Positions 22,401 to 31,084 of a stretch of DNA of 64,000 nt are shown one piece after another. Numbering within the stretch: the stretch's first letter is position 1; every line of letters begins with the position of its first letter. A program made the position numbers and the translations under genes. Source of the stretch: Aplectana chamaeleonis (lineage: Eukaryota > Nematoda > Chromadorea > Rhabditida > Cosmocercidae); contig JAPDOI010000694.1 of NCBI GenBank assembly GCA_029168955.1, positions 245,532-309,531 of the forward strand, written 5' to 3'. The notes below the pieces were generated by a model. That model ran no database searches and was not told where the DNA came from. It saw only the letters and a program-made list of their open reading frames with translations.

Positions 22401-25400
22401 CTTCAAGTCGAAGCGACCAGCTATAAATGGGGCTTTAGCCAACAACACCACGCGTGATGAATAGGTGCAGTCGCGATGGCCACTTTATGATAGCGTCAAC
22501 GTGCATTTCTAATCAGCGCGATTGGATCACGACGGCGGAGCGTATCAATGGGACCCAAAACGTCCCCCGAAGCGTAGGGGCGTTGGCGGCATCTTGTGAA
22601 ACTTCGTCAGAAATGAGTGTGGCTTTAGAAGTGCCTCGTATGAGCCGTTAGAAGCGGACAGGGTATAGGAAGCACTGCCCGCAATATGCTCGAATTCTCG
22701 TCTGAAAGATTCGAGCACGGATACAAGGCAGCTTGTCTGCTCGGTAGGCTATTTGCATCTGCGTCATCGCCTCGGGATGAGCAACCCAGACGAACACTGC
22801 GAGCAATCAGGGGTGCGCCCGAAGAGGCACTCTGAAAAGGGGGGACCTGAGAGCTCATGGCGCGCGCACCTTCGCGCGGACGAGTTCCTTTTTCATCGCG
22901 ATTCGTTTTTCGTGGATATTTTAGGAGTTATTAGCTACCCTCATTTGATTTCGTCTCTACCAGATGATTACCAGTTCTCCTATTCGTTTCTCTGATCCAC
23001 GAGAAGGTGCCCATGTTATGGTGCGCGCGCCATGCGCTCTAGAGCCCGCCCATATAGGAGTGCCTCCTTTCCCTCCCCCAGCACATCCATATGTGCCTGT
23101 ACGCTGATCACATCACTATCGTCTGCACTAACTCAGTCATTGATCTAGTAACTGCTACCATGAATTACTACCTACGGACCCTGGCAGTGTATCTCAAATC
23201 AAAGTCGCTGTCTGTCTCTGCCTCCAAGTCAGGTGTCACACCATGTACAACGGCTACAGCCGAACATCTGCATTATCCCAAGGTCGTCTGGGATGGCCAC
23301 GAGCGGCCCCTGTCTGAGCATCCTCGACTACCGAGAGTTTTCCTGGATCCCTCTTTCCGTTTTCACGAGAGCACGCGTACACGTGCTGCCTCAGCACTCT
23401 CGCGCAACAGCGTTCTGCGTGCGCTGGCTGGCACTACCAGGGGCAGCACGAAGGAAGTGCTTCGTACGACGTATAGAGCCATGGTGCAGCAGGACTTGGA
23501 ATATGGTGCCCCTGTTCGGACCAGGCACCTCTCTGAAACCTCTTGGTGCAGATTGCAGAGGGCACAGAATACTGCCCTCAGGCTTGTAACAGGATGTCAC
23601 AAATCGATGCCTATTCCACATCTTCATCATGAAACCGGCCTACTCCCCGTGAAGCAGCACTGCTTACTCCAGTATCAGCAATTCCTCATAGGCATCGTCA
23701 AGAGCCCGACCCATCCAAGTCACCCTCCTCTGTCGTCCGGCCCCCATCTAAGAAACATACGCACGCCACTCTATGCTACCCTGTCTGCCGTCGATCAACA
23801 ACGTTGGGCCACACCCAAGCTCTCGCGCAGAAGACTCCAGATGGTCGAGCACACGCGCTTTGTTGCAGAATACTTGTCTGCTGCTCAGCCCCATACATGG
23901 CGACGCTCCCCACGAGTCGACGATAGCGAAGCTGATCTACCGAGGCGCATTCGAACCATCCTCGCAGGTCTGCGATGCGGTCCCTCTTCCTATCTGAAGG
24001 CCTACATTCCTCGGATTGACCAGTCAGTTCTCGATAAATGCCCCGATTCTCAATGTGCTGGACATGATTCTTTGTTTTTTTCATGTCCGGCCAGGCCTAC
24101 AACCCTGGGTGCTCGAGATTCATGGTACAAGCAGTGTGAAGTTGCTGGCTTTCTACGCCTCTGATGCGATGCTCTATCATGGCCAACAAGAAGAAGAAGG
24201 AAGCTCTGCGCTGCAGTCTTTGAAAGTGTCACTCCTGAACAACCCTTCTTGTTTCTAAATATTTGAGGTTTCCACGGTGGTTCAATGCTTCGCACATCTT
24301 TAAGGACATTCTATACAAACTAAAATTTTCAGAAAATGCAAAATCTTATAATTCCGGAAATTCGGATTCTGTTCCTTGCGGGTCAAAACTATGCGGCTAT
24401 GATATCGACGTTTCCTCTGTGAAAAATCGACATTCTCAACGTTCATGGCGCGTGCGGCACGTGTGATTCCGCAGCTTCCGTCTGCCCCCCGCTCTCTGGC
24501 TGTCTCTAACCTCCGCACCACCAGGCGTTGGAACCATGAGAATTTCGCATTTTTTCAGCCTATACCTCGATAGAGAGCCGCAGAATACTTGAACGATTTT
24601 GTGCGAATGTAATCTTTTGGGAAAAGACCGCACATTTATTTGACTTGGGGTGAAAGGATTGCAGTCCTGATCGGCTTGGGGGGAGGATGCTTGTTTCCCT
24701 ACCGACGTGGAGAGAAGTCTCAAATGAGAAAGAACCGCTGCACCGATCGACATGCGTGGGAAGAGACCACACTCCTGATCGGTCTGGAAGAGAACTCCCA
24801 CCGCACTCCAGTATGACGTGGAGGGAAGGGTGGCGCGCTCTTGATAGTCCTGAGGAAGATTTGTCGCAGTACGGAATGACTTAGAGGTAAGGGGAGTGCG
24901 CTCCTGACCGACTCGGGGTAAAGGGACCGCACTCCTCATCGTTTCATAGAAGGAGAACCACTCTACCGACCGCAGCAAGGGATAGTGTGCCGTACTACCG
25001 ACTGAGCGACAACAACGCTGTGTCTCACCTTGATTCCACGGTTTTCGAATCGTTGTTCCTCTTCTCTCTGTACCACTCTTGAAGCCGCGCAACTTATGTA
25101 GTACTTTTTGAATTCAGGCTCAAATGGATGCTCAAATCGCAGCTGTGTCCTCCGAACTGCGGGCGAATACCGAAGAAGTTGAAAGGGAAGAAGAGACTTT
25201 GAAAGCGCTTGGAGAACGGTATGAACGCGAAAAATTGGAGGCTGCGACTGAGTTAAAAAAAATGGAGGTGAGCATTGCAATCGGCGCGGATCGCACTGCA
25301 AAAGCTTGCGTTTCCTATTGAGCGTTGGCGCAAGCTTTGTGCGCACATGTTATGACATAGGGTGCACTAAGTTTGCCCCAATGCGCATTAAGGAAAAGCA

Positions 25401-28400
25401 AGGTATCAGTGCGATCCGTGGCGACTGTTTATGTGGGTTTTGCATTTCAATTGTATCTTTATTCCGATTTTTTGTTGGGCAGATCAGGAAGTGGAGTTAC
25501 CTTATCAGAATTTGACACGTCGAGTTCAACTAATCTTTTTTTGAAACATGGCAGAGACCCAAGTTGACGTAAAAGGTTGAAAGCGTACATACTCCCGCAA
25601 ATACGGAATGCTCTAAAATGACTTCGACGTGCGCAGTCGGTGGCACTACTCAGCATTGACGCTCTCATGCTACCTTTAAACATTCATCGCAACACGTTAT
25701 TATGACACGATAATAGTGGCTATTGATCGAAATAGCCTCGTGGATCGATTCACATTCGAGACATGCCCTCGTAGGAGCCGAATAGAGTCTCGCCGCGCAA
25801 AGGCGCAGCATGGTGTGCAGCCGTATCGATCACGCGGTGCCCCGAGGCGGCGCGGCGGGTCGATTAGGGGCTGATTAGAGTCCCGCCGCTGAAAGACGAG
25901 GCAGCATGCAATGGAGGAGTATCGATCATGCGGCGCTGCGCGATCGATTCTCCTCCACTGCATGCTGCCGCGCCTTTTAGCGGCGGGATTCTATTCGGGT
26001 CCGTACCGCTCCACGGTGAGAGTGTGAACCCGTCTTTAGGCTAGTCACAGAGTCTTTGTTACGCGGCACATCGAATCGAGGAGCGGCTTGATGTCGATTT
26101 GCACCAGCAGTTACGACATAATCACTGCGCTGCGACGGAACTGGAAGAGGGGCGTTTCATGCAAAAGTTAACGAGAAGTTCTGATCGATCTTGCTTCGAT
26201 TTGTATTCGAAACGCCTCCGTTTCACTCCACTGTGATAGCGGCACAAATTATGCATTTTCAAATCGAATAGCAGAACGCTAATGTGCTGCATTGTGGGTC
26301 AACCTATATCCGAGCCTTATGCACCTCCGCGATGAAACTATGAGTCTAGCCTCAGGTTCGTCCTAATACTTCGTTGTAACGTTGCGCCCCTTGGCACGCT
26401 TCGAAAACGAATCGACGGGCGACGCGATATCGACTTTACACCTGTACATACCGCATAGTTGCTTCGCCCTGAAATGGAATTGTGAGAGGGGCGTCACGCG
26501 TGATTGTCTGCGAGAATTGGCGCGGCTGAGTGAGCGCTGAACAATTGGCCCCTCTTCAATTATGGGTCCACCAGTAAAAAGGGAATGGAGTGGAAGTGAT
26601 GGTATGCACCTCTTTCACTATTCTACTTTTTTGTAGGGAGAGTTTCAACATGAATACGCTATGTTAATGCATGAACTGGAGACCTGTCGTACGTCGAAGG
26701 AGGAGGCTGAGAAAGAGGTAAGTTTTCTATGGATTTCACCGAGTTACCCAACTTTGAAGCCATCGTGAGCGTAGGAAACCATACTTATAACGAAACGCAT
26801 GATGCGTAAGACGGCGTTCACAGTTTTCACGGCGCGACGCGATGGCACATGTCAGCGCGACGCGAAAATCGCGTCGCGCGGAAATCAAGGTGTGAACGGC
26901 GCGCGAACGCTAGGCGACTACGCGCAATTGCGTAATTTCCGCAATTTTCCGTACCCAAGCAAAACTAATCAATATTTGATCTTATTCTGTCTATTTAAGT
27001 GTAATGCACCTTTTTTTATCTTTTATCTGTGTTATTATGGAACATTTTTGTTTTCGTTGCGACAACTTGCTTCTTTAATGACGAAACAATCAAAAAGACA
27101 TCGGGAGCAAATGATGCTCAGAATTTTTTTCTGGAGTTGATAGTACAGAATAGGGAGGTTTCGGTGAAATGAAACCGAATTATGCTTGTGTCGTTTGTAA
27201 ACCGTAAAAAAACTTTATAGCTCGTCAACTCTTTGAAACCATTACCCTCATCACGCTGTACTTAAATATGCAGACAAAATTGTTTGCAGTATCATCTGAG
27301 AACAATACAATAACCCATAACAATTTCAATCAACCTAGTATTTGAAAAGGCTTGAGAAAATTAAAAACGCCCCTTGAGTCCCCGATGATGGAAGAAAAAA
27401 TGATGACAATCGCTCCGCGACCATCGCGTCGCGTTGCATTGCAACGCGACGCGATGGTCGCGGAGCGATTGTCATCATCTTTTGCGCGTCAAATTCGATG
27501 TATCGCTCCTCTTCACTGTGAAGACCTAGCGACGACGCGACGCGACGTCGCTTGATCGATACGTAGGCTAATCATAACGTCGCGTCGCGCCGCGAATGAA
27601 CTCTAGACGCCGCCTAAGGCTCCATCCATTAGCGACTACGAACATCGATGGACGCGGGGTGGCGGTCGCAATGTGTCTAAACCGCGAAGAGTGCGTGGAA
27701 GGAACGAAGTGCTATGATTGTTGGAAGCCTGTGTATCCTTCAATCACATCGCTTCGCTCCTCTCCCGTCCTTTTCGCGGTTTGGACATAGAAGGGCCACC
27801 ACTCCATCTTCACCATTTTGCCTTTTGATTTCGTCCCAGAGCTGCAGGGGACGCTAGCATCGGCGGCATGAAGCAGTAGTTAGCGTCCGCGGCAGCCCAT
27901 AGTTTGTGCCGCGGCTGATCAATACATCATGACTAACCCCACACCGGTCTGGGGCACTGGCAGTCCAACATCATGGTATATAACATCCTCAATCGGAGAA
28001 TAGGTCTCACAATCAGAAGTAGGGATTTTTTCGAGTTAGCAATATCCAGAACTAGAGGTGAGCGGTTCAAAATTGCTTTCCGCCAGCCTCGAACTTCGTT
28101 GAGACGCAACTTTTTCACTTGCCGAGCTGGTTCGGAGTACCTACGGATGAGCAGAGCAACACAAATTTCAGATAGGCTTTCTACTTTTAAAAAACAGCTT
28201 TCCTGTTACCTGCATTAGGGTTATTAGGGTCGCTCATTCGTTCCCGTGGCTTTTATGTGTTCCTAGTTAGTCAATATGGATTGAAGGTTCCATCGTTCAG
28301 ATTTTTTTCTGTGCTCATACCATAAATTATATTTGTACTCTTTTCTCACTGTTATTTTGTTTTGTTAAATTTTACATGTCCAATGCATGTAATAAATTTG

Positions 28401-28758
28401 AATTTGAAAAAAAACATAGATAGGACAGAGTCCTGCCTCTCTATGTCTTGTATGGACGGAATCTTAAAAGCAGCGCAAGCTAGCTGCAGCTGAGTGCGCC
28501 TGAGTGTTGCTTTATGATGTTCATTAATTTCACCATCTGGTTATAGTTATGCTACTTTTTTTTCAAAATTTGAAGTTTCAGTGCGAAAAACTCAAGGAGA
28601 TCGAACTTAGTGTCGATAGGTATGTGGCGGCTAGCCATGAAGTTACGGATCTGCAATTGAGGCTTGACCAAGCACAGGAACAATACGCGATGTTCCTGAA
28701 GAAGGCTGAAGAGAAGAGGGGAAAACATGCTGAAGAGGTGTTTTCGACTCTCCAATAG
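10116..28758 (+). CDS. nuf2: NUF2/HIM-10-like kinetochore protein, nine visible exons, 5' end missing
   Basis: NUF2 pairs with NDC80 in the outer-kinetochore complex that binds microtubules. Exons: 10116-10404, 10466-10596, 10654-10727, 10852-10974, 19170-19237, 19311-19472, 25118-25267, 26637-26717 and 28582-28758; phases agree at every junction. The first exon reads like the end of the NUF2 calponin-homology domain (LQKFLERYRV, then LGAVMNNFMAHF, against the LDSFLPICRV and LSGIINFIHF of human NUF2 as I remember it). The rest is heptad-like coiled coil. From VTMDPQEV, which aligns with the human IVDSPEKL motif, to the stop there are 213 codons, equal to my recalled count for human NUF2. About 417 residues are visible; some 60 N-terminal residues are missing. 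There is one apparent frameshift at 10296-10298. Several introns contain transposons. The identity rests on alignment from memory. Confidence 0.6.
10466..10596 (+). CDS. nuf2: NUF2-like exon, coiled coil
   Basis: Starts KINDALKRKLAF and ends ...EKLSENSA plus two bases. It is rich in K, E, Q and A. The acceptor TCCTTTAG closes a 61-base intron, and the donor CACG|GTTTGT leaves phase 2, which the next exon completes to R. Confidence 0.65.
10654..10727 (+). CDS. nuf2: NUF2-like exon, coiled coil
   Basis: Reads RATNLMSELDNLSAQ...TDRE. The preceding intron is 57 bases with acceptor TATTTCAG. It is a multiple of three without a stop, so the two exons look like one open frame; the consensus sites argue for splicing. 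Confidence 0.65.
10852..10974 (+). CDS. nuf2: NUF2-like exon with DPQEV motif
   Basis: Reads VRAQLTDLFTRMGKIM... and ends LKKPVTMDPQEVA. The VTMDPQEV block matches in spacing the conserved IV-x-SPE-x-L motif of NUF2. Acceptor ATTTTCAG, donor CCG|GTATGA. The following intron is 8,195 bases. Confidence 0.65.
11228..14925 (+). mobile_element. LINE family A, near full-length copy (3.7 kb), in a NUF2-like intron
   Basis: It starts at the same GATGTCGTACG as the 6626 copy and ends at an (AAG)n run near 14910-14925. In order: a degenerate 2A-like GVDRNPR, a cysteine finger (TSVQCFGCERWV), APE endonuclease remnants (FARTHHPDVIMVQE at 11684-11725), and RT blocks (GVPQARVLSPAL at about 13640, VVACADDIANTM at about 13730, where YADD has become CADD). 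The tail domain includes RHLHAEARILPV (about 14300) and a decayed cysteine-rich end. Stops and frameshifts throughout make it a pseudogene. It sits in sense orientation in the 10975-19169 intron. Confidence 0.8.
14963..15153. mobile_element. foldback element next to the LINE 3' end
   Basis: The arms 14963-15017 and 15098-15153 are imperfect inverted copies, with CACACGTGACGCGCGTGGC matched by GCCACGCGCGACGTGTG. The centre is GC-rich. It has no coding capacity. Confidence 0.55.
15154..15657. other. no gene seen (intron)
   Basis: Intron sequence with overlapping open frames on both strands but no recognisable protein or repeat. Confidence 0.4.
15658..16050. mobile_element. about 390-bp foldback element
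   Basis: The left end GATTTGGTTTTGAAGTTCAA and right end complement (GAACGCCAAAATCAAATC) open long inverted arms of roughly 180 bases. Both arms contain GACAAAACAGCT or its complement. The two halves are more diverged than in the hairpin at 8984. The proposed 'proteins' here are palindrome shadows. Confidence 0.65.
16350..16546. mobile_element. 197-bp foldback element
   Basis: The left end GACATGGTGCGGTTGCGGA is matched by TCCGCAACCGCACCATGTC at the right end. The inner arms share CCAGATTTCGTCATCGATCG and its complement. Arms are about 75 bases or longer. Confidence 0.75.
16683..16922. mobile_element. 240-bp foldback element
   Basis: The arms are about 110 bases, opening with CCGGAGCAGCTCGCAGG and closing with CCTGCGAGCTGCTCGGG. 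GGCCGTGTGGTGTTCCGGCC appears with its inverse on the other side. It has no coding capacity. Confidence 0.75.
17108..17525 (+). mobile_element. LINE family A fragment (endonuclease-RT linker)
   Basis: This matches about 7750-8210 of the other copy: GTTGCGCTTC, then DAIRRAMKAAIPVG, ILDKIRTRDAKRAVNHLDPV and EEWGKFTGAVDFKTD. Both ends are truncated, and it has at least one stop near the end. It lies in sense orientation in the same intron. Confidence 0.7.
17526..19169. other. no gene seen (intron), low-complexity words
   Basis: AT-rich sequence. Between 17810 and 18790 the words GGTCGTAAAA, GCGACCGGT and AAATTTT recur in a diverged way, which suggests an old repeat, but no unit could be defined. 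Confidence 0.4.
19170..19237 (+). CDS. nuf2: NUF2-like exon after the 8.2-kb intron
   Basis: The acceptor TTTATTCAG restores phase 1 (G|AA = E) and the exon reads EAEEMHLHAVQNELANLEEE. The donor AAG|GTGCGG is not consensus; a second donor at 19250 would add four residues (VRLK). Confidence 0.6.
19311..19472 (+). CDS. nuf2: NUF2-like exon, coiled coil
   Basis: 54 codons, NQNLDFEVAEERQAKGK...ADMKQKQ, with regular L/I/V spacing. Acceptor GCAATCAG, donor CAG|GTGGGT. Confidence 0.65.
19473..20554. other. no gene seen (intron)
   Basis: Intron sequence without recognised repeats or exons. The left part of the LINE copy at 20555 may begin slightly earlier. Confidence 0.4.
20555..21943 (+). mobile_element. 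LINE family A, 5'-truncated copy split by a TTAA MITE
   Basis: The left part (20555-20651) reads RFIKLLDLVLDPSLMFHKNT, the part just before the RT C-terminal region. The right part (21145-21943) resumes with KLNVLSALGGTS. It ends with a long frame that includes TLASLRCGHSTMLMSYVSKI, YLFNCPKRPTTLT and LWTNPLLVAQFLRL, with stop 21906-21908 and an (AAG)4 tail. The interruption is exactly the element at 20656-21140. The C-terminal 170 codons are open, so this is one of the younger copies. Confidence 0.75.
20656..21140. mobile_element. 485-bp MITE with TTAA target sites (piggyBac-like)
   Basis: The termini are AGGCAGTGTTCACGAT (20656-20671) and ATCGTGAACACTGCCT (21125-21140), perfect 16-base inverted repeats. 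TTAA lies directly outside both ends (20652-20655, 21141-21144). A TTAA duplication is the mark of piggyBac-type insertion. The flanks join into a continuous LINE frame, so the insertion postdates the LINE. No transposase frame is visible. Confidence 0.75.
22119..22177. repeat. hairpin of TCGCTTC words
   Basis: About 28-base arms centred on CCATGG, with TCGCTTCCA and TGGAAGCGA at the core and four or so mismatches. It is part of a 400-base zone in which TCGCTTC and its complement recur. Confidence 0.6.
22324..22370. repeat. perfect 23-bp hairpin
   Basis: GAAATCGCTGGACGAAGCG plus four bases is followed by one base and its exact complement. It lies in the same zone as the hairpin at 22119 and probably belongs to one foldback element covering about 22045-22430. 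Confidence 0.7.
22431..23040. other. no gene seen (intron)
   Basis: No recognisable exon or repeat, apart from a short imperfect hairpin (GCTCGAATTC / GATTCGAGC) near 22688-22720. Confidence 0.35.
23050..24200 (+). mobile_element. LINE family B, RT from YAD motif to C-terminus, open frame
   Basis: An open frame of 357 codons (23091-24164) starts inside the RT at CLYADHITIVCTN, where the usual YADD reads YADH, so it is catalytically altered. It continues with LSVSASKSGV, TALRLVTGCHKSM, HLHHETGLLPVKQHCLLQ, TILAGLRCGPSSYLKAYI and a cysteine-rich end CPDSQCAGHDSLFFSCPARP. Layout is the same as family A but the sequence is clearly different. It ends at an (AAG)n tail near 24188-24200. It is 5'-truncated and sits in sense orientation in the 19473-25117 intron. 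Confidence 0.75.
24201..24645. other. no gene seen (intron)
   Basis: Unassigned intron sequence between the LINE tail and the degenerate tandem repeats. Confidence 0.35.
24646..25010. repeat. degenerate tandem repeat
   Basis: Words of the type CACTCCTGATCGG followed by TGGGGAGAAGGGA recur every few tens of bases, in very diverged form. The long minus-strand frame here is a by-product. The unit length could not be fixed by eye. Confidence 0.4.
25118..25267 (+). CDS. nuf2: NUF2-like exon, coiled coil
   Basis: 50 codons, AQMDAQIAAVSSELRAN...ELKKME. Acceptor GAATTCAG, donor GAG|GTGAGC. It lies 5.6 kb from the previous exon because of LINE and MITE insertions. Confidence 0.65.
25268..25779. other. 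no gene seen (intron)
   Basis: Intron sequence with no recognised repeat or exon. Confidence 0.4.
25780..25996. mobile_element. palindromic element with three related segments
   Basis: The arms 25875-25928 and 25941-25996 are inverted copies (CCCGCCGCTGAAAGACG against CTTTTAGCGGCGGG; ATGCAATGGAGGAG against CTCCTCCACTGCAT). A third, direct copy of the arm lies at about 25780-25840 and is more diverged. Confidence 0.6.
25997..26636. other. no gene seen (intron)
   Basis: Intron sequence. Two related passages near 26075-26150 and 26405-26490 (words GTCGATTTGCACC / ATATCGACTTTACACC, and a GAGGGGCG block) suggest an old duplication, but no element ends could be placed. Confidence 0.35.
26637..26717 (+). 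CDS. nuf2: NUF2-like exon, coiled coil
   Basis: 27 codons, GEFQHEYAMLMHELETCRTS...EKE. Acceptor TTTTGTAG and a textbook donor GAG|GTAAGT. Confidence 0.65.
26806..27618. mobile_element. about 810-bp element with diverged inverted ends
   Basis: The left end (GACGGCGTTCACAG, then CGGCGCGACGCGA) resembles the complement of the right end (TCGCGTCGCGCCG ... GACGCCGCC). The interior is AT-rich at 26930-27350 and contains the perfect palindrome at 27400. No transposase is seen. The boundaries are tentative. Confidence 0.4.
27400..27478. repeat. perfect 39-bp inverted repeat
   Basis: The arms 27400-27438 and 27440-27478 are exact complements around a single central base. They include CGCGACCATCGCGTCGCG and its inverse. 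Pairing continues after one mismatch into an A-run / T-run. Confidence 0.85.
27656..27806. mobile_element. about 150-bp foldback element
   Basis: The left arm (GGGTGGCGGTCGCAATG, AAACCGCGAAGAG, GGAACGAAG) and right arm (complementary CTTCGCTCC, CTTTTCGCGGTTT, GGGCCACCACTCC) pair imperfectly. It has no coding capacity. Confidence 0.55.
27930..28414 (+). mobile_element. LINE family C (CR1-like), 3' end
   Basis: The frame 27973-28218 reads NIMVYNILNRRIGL, DFFELAISRTRG, LRRNFFTCR and LSTFKKQL, the usual end of CR1/jockey-type reverse-transcriptase proteins. After the stop comes a 190-base trailer ending in AATAAATTTGAATTTG and an A-run, a typical CR1-like 3' end. It is 5'-truncated and lies in sense orientation in the last NUF2-like intron. 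Confidence 0.65.
28582..28758 (+). CDS. nuf2: NUF2-like last exon and stop
   Basis: Acceptor AAGTTTCAG, then CEKLKEIELSVDRY...KHAEEVFSTLQ and TAG at 28756-28758. The alternative donor GAG|GTGTTT at 28738 is weak. Stopping at TAG gives a C-terminal length that matches the family, so this is taken as the true end. Confidence 0.6.
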   Translation, partial: CEKLKEIELSVDRYVAASHEVTDLQLRLDQAQEQYAMFLKKAEEKRGKHAEEVFSTLQ

Positions 28759-29480
28759 TTTTTTTAAAAGTTGTAATACTGGACACTCACAAGGGAAGTG
28801 TTTAGAGTGGTAAACGCATCTGCCTAAACCACTAGTATCGTTAGTATCTTTCGTGGCTCAATAGTAAAACTGCGCAGTTTCCCGCCCCGAGCTGCAGGTT
28901 CCAAGAAGTTACAAGCTTAAAAAGGTCGTTTTTGTGCTTTTTGTGACCGTAAACTTGTGTGTGACCGTAAAATTCTCCCAGGGTTTTTTTTGGGCGCTGA
29001 TCGCGAATCTGTGGTTTATTAGTCGATTTTCCGGTTTCTGCTAATTTCGTTTGAAGCTTCCCTACCGGGAAATTTTTTGAGGGAAAAACGCCACATTTGA
29101 GATTTCCGGATTTCTTCAATAGATGTGTCTCAAATTCATTCTCTGAGGGTTGATTGGAGTGCTAAACACGAATCTGGAGTCCGTTTATCGAATTTTCGCA
29201 GATTACGGTAGATTACATTGGGTATACTGTAGTTTGGTCAAAATCTCAGATTTTACACAAAATTTGTATACGGGGGTTATTCGGGGTAGAGAATTCGAAT
29301 CAGGATTTGGCGTGAGGTGTGATGTAACACAGAGAGGGGGGGTCGGACCCGTCGACGTCCGGCGGGGGTCGTATTTCGACCTACCAAGAACTAAGAAGGA
29401 TTTCTATCAGGGGGGGGGGTTGAGAGCCATACCGTTAGAATAAAAAATGACGGCGCAATGAGATCACATTAAGATGTCAA
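28759..29480. other. no gene seen
   Basis: Region just downstream of the NUF2-like stop. No consensus AATAAA occurs close to the stop. A stretch at 28850-28910 has weak tRNA-like A and B box words only. Confidence 0.4.
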
Positions 29481-29560
29481 AATGAAACTGGAGATCAAAC
29501 TGAGAGGGAGAATTGAGACTGGAGATCAAAAAAGAAACTGAATAGTGAGAAACAATTGCG
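29481..29560. repeat. purine-rich diverged duplication
   Basis: GAAACTGGAGATCAAACTGA is followed about 35 bases later by GAGACTGGAGATCAAAAAAG. The surrounding sequence is purine-rich to about 29640. No protein is evident. Confidence 0.45.
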
Positions 29561-30051
29561 CAAAACAAATGAGGCAGGATATGAAATGGAGATGTAAAAA
29601 TAAGGCAGAAACTCACAAGAAGAGGTGAAAATTCACTGGTGGAGAAAGCATGCAAGACAATAGAAGGCATTAGCACGGCCATCGTTAATTACTGTGACAT
29701 GGAGGCTGAGTCGCGAATAGGTAAAGTGTGTCGCCACACCGCTCCGGTATATGTCAGCAGTGTGGTGTTGAGTAATCGCTGTCATCGAGGTCATTACAGG
29801 CGCACTATCCTGTGAACGAAATGGCACAGATGTTCTGGAAATTCGTAATCTAAGATGCATTTTTAGGCGATTTAGGATTCACAGGTTCAGTCCTGCCAAA
29901 GGTCAAAATTTTTGCAAGGCCGTAAAACTATGGATAGTCGACTGTTACAAAAGAGCATCGTTCACTGGGCTATCTCTTTCAATTTCCTTCGTGAAGTCGC
30001 CTTGTTAGGCCACAAACATGGTGCTATCCCGCTTGATGCATGAGATTTTGG

Positions 30052-30255
30052 TGCCCTGAGGGAACATAAGTGCGGTGTCGGGCATGAAAACTACACTTAT
30101 TATTTGGCTGTCCGGATATGAAAAGGCCTCCAAATTTCATGGACGCAGCTTCAAGCCGAAAAGCGCTACATAGGGTGGGCGGAGCCTGTTTCAATGCCCT
30201 GAGGGCACATAGGTGCAGTCGCGGGCACGAAACCTACATTTATTATACGGCTGTT
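30052..30255. repeat. diverged direct duplication, about 140-bp period
   Basis: Two passages share GCCCTGAGGG-ACATA, a GTGC-GT-GCGGGCA block and CTACA-TTATTAT-GGCTGT. They begin near 30052 and 30192. Confidence 0.5.
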
Positions 30256-30293
30256 ATAGTTGTGCCCTGGACGAAAAGACCGAATATCAAATA

Positions 30294-30430
30294 GATTCGA
30301 ATGACCCCCTTTTTTTGACGTCCGATTTTTGAATATGCTCGAATGGCCTATTTTTTGAGGTCTGATTTTTGAATATTTTCGAATGACCCCTTTTTTCGGG
30401 GTCCGAATCTCGAATAGATTCGAATAAATT
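30294..30430. repeat. three-copy degenerate tandem repeat, about 41-42 bp
   Basis: TTCGAATGACC-type blocks start at about 30299, 30341 and 30381. Each is followed by a T-run and GTCCGATTTTTGAATA. A fourth, partial unit follows. Confidence 0.5.
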
Positions 30431-30533
30431 CGATTCGAAAATGTTCGAATAATTTCAAAGCGACAGACTGAAAATAGGCCAGATGAGCTGTCAGTGGATC
30501 CTCTAGTTCGAAGTGAAACTGACCGCCACTGAT

Positions 30534-30818
30534 CGTGTGTGCGCGTGTGTGCGTGTGCGTGTGTGTGTGTGTGCGTGTGTGTATGGGTGTGTGTATGTGT
30601 GTGTATGTGTGTGTGCATGTATGTGTGTGTATGTGTGTGTATGTGTGTGTATGTGAGTGTGTATGTGTGTGTGTGTATGTGTGTGTATGTTTGTGTATGT
30701 GTGTGTATGTGTATGTGTGTGTGCGTGTGCGTGTATGTGTGTGCGCGTATGTGTGTGCGTGAGCGTGTGTGTGTGCGCGTATGTGTGTGCATGTTTGCGT
30801 GTGTGTGCGTGTGTATAT
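30534..30818. repeat. TG-rich microsatellite
   Basis: About 285 bases of alternating GT with scattered GTATGT, GTGCGT and GTATGG variants. Frames of V/C or T/H alternation on either strand are artefacts of it. Confidence 0.9.
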
Positions 30819-31084
30819 GCTACGTCCCCTTCCCTCACACTTTCCCGCTGCCTCTATCCTCGCTCCACTCAAACACACGAAGGAGAGAACTTGATTTACC
30901 TCTAAAACAGAGGATAACCACGTGAGAAAACCCGAGCGATACCAGTCGGATCAAAATCTCAAACAGATCGGAGTCCTGACGCTTTCGAAACAGGTCCCAG
31001 ACCATGCTCATGATCCTTGAACGCTTCGGCTTCAAAAATGAAAATTTCAGTGGAAATTCAGCCGTAATCCACCATGCCACCTAG

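Noticed and set aside
24436..25092. 218-codon minus-strand frame
   Set aside because: It runs through a degenerate tandem repeat within an intron of the NUF2-like gene and shows no domain.
28840..28915. tRNA-like sequence
   Set aside because: Box-like words TGGCTCAATAG and GGTTCCAAG occur, but the stems do not pair into a tRNA.
30166..30925. Histidine/threonine-rich or valine/cysteine-rich proteins
   Set aside because: They are translations of the TG-rich microsatellite on both strands.
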